NCBI RefSeq assembly: GCF_902859705.1
Contig: NZ_CADIJO010000013.1
Location: 62,001 to 126,000, forward strand
Source: Achromobacter deleyi
GTDB lineage: Bacteria; Pseudomonadota; Gammaproteobacteria; Burkholderiales; Burkholderiaceae_B
Length of the DNA stretch: 64,000 nucleotides
Direction of reading: 5' to 3'
Shown here: in pieces, positions 59,746 through 64,000 of the stretch
Numbering within the stretch: the stretch's first letter is position 1
Layout of the letters: every line of letters starts with the position of its first letter
Notes under the pieces: model-generated
Told to the model about the DNA's origin: nothing
The model's input: only the letters and a program-made list of their open reading frames with translations
Databases searched by the model: none
Program-made: the position numbers and the translations under genes

Positions 59746-60808
59746 AGCCGGCGGCTCCGTGGTTCTGGTCGACGTGCAGCACGGCATCGATGGCGCGCGC
59801 GTCCGGTTGATAGCCGTACAGTTGCCGATAGGCCTGCGCGATGCGCTCACGCAGCGGCCAGTCAAAGCGGTCCGGGTGCAAGAGCAGCGCCAGCCACTGC
59901 CAGTACAGCGGCGATTCCTGGCTGGGCGGGTCCCACAGGTAGCCGCCCGCGGGAATCTTGTAGACGCGGTGATGCCGCACCGCCGGGATATCGGCGAACA
60001 GCGGGTCCTGGTACAGCATCGCGGGCGTCAGGCCCGGCTCGAAATTGTTCAAGAGGATCACGTCCGGCGCCCAGGCCATGATCTGCTCGATGTTGATGGT
60101 CTGCCCGCTGCCGATGGCGGCCGCCACGTTGCGCCCGCCGGCCAGGCGGATGTCGTCATCGAAGCTGGTGCCCGCACCCGACGCCCGCAGTTGCGGCGCA
60201 TAGCGCGCCAGGTACAGCACGCCCGGGCGCTGGCCCGCCGGCAGCCGGTCGGTCACCGCGGCGATCTCGCCGCGCACCTGTTCGCGCCAGGCCAGTTGCG
60301 CCGCCGCGCGCGCCTCTTGCCCCAGCGACAGGCCCATCAGCCGGATCCATTCACGGCTGCGCGCCTCGGTGCCGTACACCAGCGCCGCCACCGGCAGGCC
60401 GGCGTTGCGCAAGGGCGCGATCAGGTCGTCGCCCATGTGCCCCCACTGCCACACCAGGTCCGGCTGCATCTGCAGCAGCGTTTCCACGTTCGGCGCAAAG
60501 CCTGACCGGGTGATGTCGGTGCGCACCTGGGCCAGCGCCGGAAACAGGCGCGCCAACAGGCCGCCCTGCATCAGGGTGTAGGCGTTGGGATGCATGCCCG
60601 CCAGATGCGCCACGCCGCCGTCCAGTGAAATCATCAATGAACCGGCCGGCATCGGCAGCGTCACCACGCGGCGGGCGGGCCCGGCCAGCGACACCGGATT
60701 GCCCAGCATGTCGACGAACGCGACCGGAGCCGCGGGGGCCGCCGGGACGGCAGCCGGCAACAGGAACAGCGCCGCCAATGCGGCCCTGCGCAGAAATGAG
60801 ATAGCCAT
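59729..60808 (-). CDS. FecB/BtuF-type periplasmic binding protein
   Basis: This 359-residue protein has a signal peptide (FLRRAALAALFLLPAAVPAAPA, cleavage near residue 25). The mature domain is a class III helical-backbone binding protein (RRVVTLPMPAGSLMISLDGG, VETLLQMQPDLVWQWG, GRNVAAAIGSGQTINIEQIMAWAPDVILLNN). Comparable proteins bind ferric siderophores, haem, cobalamin or, in MolA, molybdate and tungstate. ATG 60808 is preferred; GTG 60865 would abut the operator. It is first in a seven-gene operon behind a shared divergent promoter. Confidence 0.9.
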   Translation of the reverse strand: MAISFLRRAALAALFLLPAAVPAAPAAPVAFVDMLGNPVSLAGPARRVVTLPMPAGSLMISLDGGVAHLAGMHPNAYTLMQGGLLARLFPALAQVRTDITRSGFAPNVETLLQMQPDLVWQWGHMGDDLIAPLRNAGLPVAALVYGTEARSREWIRLMGLSLGQEARAAAQLAWREQVRGEIAAVTDRLPAGQRPGVLYLARYAPQLRASGAGTSFDDDIRLAGGRNVAAAIGSGQTINIEQIMAWAPDVILLNNFEPGLTPAMLYQDPLFADIPAVRHHRVYKIPAGGYLWDPPSQESPLYWQWLALLLHPDRFDWPLRERIAQAYRQLYGYQPDARAIDAVLHVDQNHGAAGYDRLR

Positions 60809-60863
60809 GGGAGGAAGCGATGTGCGGGCGGGCGCCGGGCTGGCCGGACGCCGTGGTGGTACC

Positions 60864-60892
60864 ATTACAAATAAGAATCAATCTTATTTAAT
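60864..60892 (+). promoter_or_regulatory. Promoter of the Crp/Fnr regulator gene
   Basis: On the plus strand ATTACA (60864-60869) and TTTAAT (60887-60892) are 17 bp apart, a good sigma70 fit. The 21-bp palindrome fills the spacer and part of both elements. Confidence 0.6.
60869..60889. promoter_or_regulatory. 21-bp palindrome in the divergent uptake/regulator promoter
   Basis: Perfect 8-bp arms AAATAAGA and TCTTATTT with a 5-nt centre. It is near the size of a Fur site and contains AATAAGAAT-like hexamers. It could bind Fur or the Crp/Fnr-type product of the adjacent gene; the classic TTGAT-N4-ATCAA Fnr site is not present. Confidence 0.65.
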
Positions 60893-60918
60893 TCTAAGCG
60901 CCTGCCCCGCCGCCTCAA

Positions 60919-61617
60919 ATGACTATTGTCAATTCGTCCCAGTCACTATTGGTCGACGCCCTGCGCCGGCATCCCTGGTTCGGCGGCGTTGCCGACGACG
61001 CCCTGGCCGCGCTGGCCGCACGCAGCCGCTGGCTGCGGTTCGAGCCGGGCGACACGCTGTTCTCGGAAGGCCAGGCGGCCACCTCGTGCCTGCTGGTGTG
61101 CGAAGGGTCGGTACAGGGATTGCGCTACACCGCCGACGGCGGCGACAAGGTCTTCGGCCACGTCGGGCCGGGCGGCTGGCTGTCGGTGCTAGCGCTGTTC
61201 GAAGCCGCGCCGCGCCACCTGCACAGCGTGCGCGCCCGCACCGCGGGCAATGGCTGCCTGCTGCAGGGCGACGCCTTTCGCCAGCTGTGCCAGGACGACG
61301 CGCGCTTTGCCTGCCGCGTCCTGTCGCACGCGGCCAACCTGGTGCGCCACCACACCGACCAGATCGACTGGCTCACGTCCAGTTCCGCCGAAGAGCGGCT
61401 GGCCGAATACGTACTGCGCGCGGGCAAGCCCCAGGCCAATCAGCCGGTGGTGCTGCCCTTGAGCCATTCGCAGATCGCGGTCAAGCTGGGCATGCGGGCA
61501 GAAACGCTCAGCCGCATCTTTTCCAAGTGGCGGCGCGAAGGCACCATTTCAGACCGGCGCGGCGAGCTGTACGTGCTCAAGATCGACTCGCTCAAGCAGC
61601 TCGCGTCCGGCTTCTAG
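60919..61617 (+). CDS. Crp/Fnr-family transcriptional regulator
   Basis: This 232-residue protein has a cyclic-nucleotide-binding-fold sensor (about 20-130; FEPGDTLFSEGQAATSCLLVCEGSVQGL), a dimerisation helix (about 130-150) and a Crp-type winged HTH (about 165-225; LPLSHSQIAVKLGMRAETLSRIFSKWRREG). No N-terminal Cys cluster like that of FNR is present. It is divergent from the metal-uptake operon with a shared palindrome, making it that operon's likely regulator. The ligand is unknown. Confidence 0.93.
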   Translation: MTIVNSSQSLLVDALRRHPWFGGVADDALAALAARSRWLRFEPGDTLFSEGQAATSCLLVCEGSVQGLRYTADGGDKVFGHVGPGGWLSVLALFEAAPRHLHSVRARTAGNGCLLQGDAFRQLCQDDARFACRVLSHAANLVRHHTDQIDWLTSSSAEERLAEYVLRAGKPQANQPVVLPLSHSQIAVKLGMRAETLSRIFSKWRREGTISDRRGELYVLKIDSLKQLASGF

Positions 61618-61637
61618 GGCGCCTTCGCGGCCCGCGC

Positions 61638-62396
61638 TCACTTCACGCTGGCGACCGCGTCCAGGATCACCTGCGCCACATCCGCCGGGCGCGATTGCTG
61701 CGGCACGTGGCTGGTCGGCAGCTCGGTCACCTTGGCCTTGATACGGGCGGCCATCTGGCGTTGCAGCGCCGGCAGGATCATGCGGTCTTGCTGGCTGACG
61801 ACGAAGTACGACGGCTTGGTTTTCCAAGCCGCCACCGACACGGGTTCGGCAAAGGCCGACGCCTTGATCGGGCCCTGCGTCGCCGCCATCACGTTCGCCT
61901 GCTCGGCCGGCACGTCCTGCGCGAAGTCGCGCGCCAGACCCTTGGGCGACAGGCTCAGCCAGCCATGGCTGTCGGCCGCGATGCTGTCCGAACCCGGCGC
62001 CTTGGGCGTGCCGTCGGTCAGCGTGGCCACCGATTGGCCGGCGTCGGGCGCAAAGGCCGCCACGTAGACCAGGCTGGCCACCTTGTCGTTCTTGCCCGCT
62101 TCGGTAATGACGGTGCCACCCCACGAGTGGCCGACCAGCACCACCTTGCCCGGCTGGTTGTCGATGGCGCGGTTGGCGGCGGCGACGTCGCCAGCCAGCG
62201 ATTCCAGCGGGTTCTGCACGGCCTGCACCTGCACGCCCTTGGCTTGCAGCAGGGCCACCACCTTGGCCCAGTCCGAGCCGTCGGCAAAGGCGCCGTGCAC
62301 GATCACGACGGAAGGCTGGGCGGCCTGGGCGTGCGATGCCGCGCCGGCCAACAGGCCGGCTGCCAACAGGGACGCTGCGATAATATGGCGCTTCAT
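61638..62396 (-). CDS. Exported alpha/beta hydrolase (EstC-like)
   Basis: This 252-residue protein has a signal peptide (KRHIIAASLLAAGLLAGAASHAQA). The alpha/beta-hydrolase core has the oxyanion motif VIVHGAFADGSDW, nucleophile Ser in VGHSWGG, an Asp in VVSQQDRMI and His in PTSHVPQQS. AAGGAAA precedes the ATG. The family includes salicylate-ester and lactone hydrolases. It converges on the Crp/Fnr gene and is likely monocistronic. Confidence 0.9.
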   Translation of the reverse strand: MKRHIIAASLLAAGLLAGAASHAQAAQPSVVIVHGAFADGSDWAKVVALLQAKGVQVQAVQNPLESLAGDVAAANRAIDNQPGKVVLVGHSWGGTVITEAGKNDKVASLVYVAAFAPDAGQSVATLTDGTPKAPGSDSIAADSHGWLSLSPKGLARDFAQDVPAEQANVMAATQGPIKASAFAEPVSVAAWKTKPSYFVVSQQDRMILPALQRQMAARIKAKVTELPTSHVPQQSRPADVAQVILDAVASVK

Positions 62397-62522
62397 GGAA
62401 TTTCCTTTTGCTTGGGTGCCGAACACCGACGCGGCGTTAGCTGGATGCCAGTGTCGTCTTGCCGCCTTCGCCCCGGTATCGGTTGATTGACCGATGCGCC
62501 CTTCCCTCACATCGCCCGCCCC

Positions 62523-63971
62523 ATGACCGCCGATAGCGCCATTGAACTCACCGACGCCGTGCTGGCCATGGCGTTCGTCGGCGACCTGAGCATGGGCCGC
62601 GCCACCGACCACTCGCGCCGAACCGCTTGTCTGGCCGGCCTGCTGGCCGCTGCGCTGGGCGCCGACGACGCCGGACAGAACCATGCCCGCGCCGTGGCTC
62701 TGTTGCGCTGGTCCGGCTGCACCGCCAACGCCGGCGGCTTTGCCGAACTGCTGGGCGACGACATCGCCTCGCGCGAAGCCATGATGGCGCAGACCCTGCC
62801 GCCGCTGGACGCGCGCACGCAATCGATGATCGTGCCGCTGGCGCTGATCCACTGCGAGATCTCGGGCGACGTCGCCGTCAGCCTGGGCATGCCGCAAGCG
62901 GTCGTGACCGGCCTGCGCCACGCCTTCGAGCGCTACGACGGCAAGGGCATGCCGCAAGCGCTGGACGGCGCCGACGTCTCGCGCGCAGCCTTCATCGTCA
63001 ACGCCGCCAGCGACCTGGAAATTCTCAGCCGCGCGCATGGCCGCGACAGCGCCCTGGACTTCCTGCGGCGCCAGGCCGGCGCCAAGTATCCGGCCGACAT
63101 CGCCGCGCTGGCCGTGCAGCACGGGCCGGCCTGGCTGGACGACATCGACGCCGCGCCGCCCGATGCCTCGCAATGGCGCCTGGCCGACGGCCGCGCCGAC
63201 GCCCCGGCGGCCCTGACCCTGCTGGCCGACGTGGCCGAACTGAAGCTGCCGTGGCTGGCCGGCTACTCGCGCCGCGTCGCCGCGCTGGCCGTGCGGACCG
63301 CCGCCCGGCTCGACCTGGATGGCGACGCGCAGGCGCAATTGCAGGCCGCCGCCCTGGTGCACGGCATCGGCCGCGCCGCCTTGCCGAACCGGCTGTGGGA
63401 CACGCCCGGCCCGCTCACGCCCGACCAATGGGAACAGCTGCGCCTGATGCCCTACTGGACCGCCCGCGCCGCGCGCCAGATCAAGGGCCTGAGCCAGGCC
63501 GCCGACCTGGCGTCCTACGCCTACGAACGGCTGGATGGCAGCGGCTATTTCCGGGGCGCATCTGGCGCCGCACTGACCCTGCCGCAGCGGGTGCTGGCCA
63601 CCACCGTGGCCTTGCAGGCCCTGCTGGAAGACCGCCCGTGGCGGCCCGCCCATGCCTTGCCGGATGCCGCCCGCATCCTGCGCCAGGACGCCGCCGCCAA
63701 CCGCTACGACACCATGGTTGCCGAAGCCGCCATCGCCGCGGCCGGCGGCGACGCCAGCGCCGCCCCGCGCCGCGCGGCCTCGTCGCTGTCGCAACGCGAA
63801 CTGGACGTGCTGCGCCAGATCAGCCTGGGCGCCAGCAACAAAGAAGCCGCGCGCGCCCTGAACATCAGCCCCAGCACCGTGCGCACTCACGTGGAAAGCG
63901 TGTTCCGAAAACTGGAATGCTCGACCCGCGCGGCCGCCACGCTCAAGGCGTTGACGGCAGGGATCCTGTAA
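62523..63971 (+). CDS. Tandem degenerate HD-GYP protein with C-terminal LuxR HTH
   Basis: This 482-residue protein has two HD-GYP-like halves. The first (about 20-195) has SRRTACLAGLLA and HAFERYDGKGMP. The second (about 235-405) has SRRVAALAVRTA, LVHGIGRAALP where HD has become HG, and YAYERLDGSGYF where HHExxDGxGYP would be expected. A LuxR-type HTH (about 420-480; LSQRELDVLRQISLGASNKEAARALNISPSTVRTHVESVFRKL) ends it. Loss of the HD metal residues suggests it binds rather than cleaves a nucleotide. ATG 62523 is preferred over a TTG 12 codons upstream. The gene ends 29 bp before the window edge. Confidence 0.88.
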   Translation: MTADSAIELTDAVLAMAFVGDLSMGRATDHSRRTACLAGLLAAALGADDAGQNHARAVALLRWSGCTANAGGFAELLGDDIASREAMMAQTLPPLDARTQSMIVPLALIHCEISGDVAVSLGMPQAVVTGLRHAFERYDGKGMPQALDGADVSRAAFIVNAASDLEILSRAHGRDSALDFLRRQAGAKYPADIAALAVQHGPAWLDDIDAAPPDASQWRLADGRADAPAALTLLADVAELKLPWLAGYSRRVAALAVRTAARLDLDGDAQAQLQAAALVHGIGRAALPNRLWDTPGPLTPDQWEQLRLMPYWTARAARQIKGLSQAADLASYAYERLDGSGYFRGASGAALTLPQRVLATTVALQALLEDRPWRPAHALPDAARILRQDAAANRYDTMVAEAAIAAAGGDASAAPRRAASSLSQRELDVLRQISLGASNKEAARALNISPSTVRTHVESVFRKLECSTRAAATLKALTAGIL

Positions 63972-64000
63972 TCGCGCGCAGCGCGTCGTAGGTTTCCTTT

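Noticed and set aside
60809-60865. GTG 60865 as start of the binding-protein gene
   Set aside because: It adds 19 Pro/Arg-rich residues before a good signal peptide and leaves no leader beyond the operator at 60869.

Overview
The window is about 64 kb of GC-rich DNA with very high coding density. Short spacers, ATGA overlaps, abundant LysR/GntR regulators, Bug-type (TctC) solute-binding proteins without cognate membrane subunits and many amidohydrolases point to a chromosome segment of a versatile soil or opportunistic betaproteobacterium of the Alcaligenaceae (Achromobacter/Bordetella-like). This assignment is inferred from gene content and style. I saw no rRNA, tRNA, CRISPR array, insertion sequence or integrase.

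Layout. (1) 1-11270: a hydantoin/ureide utilisation region. It holds a dipeptide-type ABC transporter (two permeases, binding protein, fused double ATPase), an AtzA/TrzA-like amidohydrolase, an Asp/Glu/hydantoin racemase, a LysR regulator, an N-carbamoyl-D-amino-acid hydrolase and a D-hydantoinase/dihydropyrimidinase. (2) 11597-17790: exported proteins of unknown role, a DKNYY protein next to a small secreted protein, a DUF1254/DUF1214 protein and an APC amino-acid permease. (3) 17833-28116: two divergent operons around a GntR regulator. The left operon encodes an aconitase-like hydratase, a second hydantoinase-family cyclic amidase, an isochorismatase-family amidase and a CobW metallochaperone. 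The right operon encodes GntR, a PEP-mutase/isocitrate-lyase-family C-C lyase, two SDRs and a Bug protein. Matching palindromes sit on both promoters. Together the enzymes form a plausible ring-opening, deamidation, hydration and C-C cleavage route for a cyclic imide or ureide; this is the strongest candidate for an undescribed system. (4) 28130-30109: an SDR-GST-TetR operon with twin operators. (5) 30527-35888: malate:quinone oxidoreductase with a strong terminator, then the Ku/LigD end-joining pair. (6) 36104-42366: small unknowns, an AraC regulator, a low-GC orphan XRE gene, and a LysR/esterase-713-like/Bug group. (7) 42541-49279: an M20 hydrolase, a hydroxylysine-kinase-like kinase and a phospholyase-type class III PLP enzyme in one overlapping operon, with a MocR regulator and an MHS transporter. 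A shared TGGCTATA operator links the two ends. (8) 49426-53574: ECF sigma, FecR and a TonB receptor with STN domain. (9) 53613-61617: a small membrane protein and a metal or metallophore uptake operon (FecB/FecCD/FecE types, two GATase-fold proteins, TonB receptor, FmdE-like protein) divergent from a Crp/Fnr regulator. (10) 61638-63971: an exported alpha/beta hydrolase and a tandem degenerate HD-GYP protein with a LuxR-type HTH.

Starts were chosen from Shine-Dalgarno sequences, overlaps and homologous N-termini. Several differ from the longest open frame.
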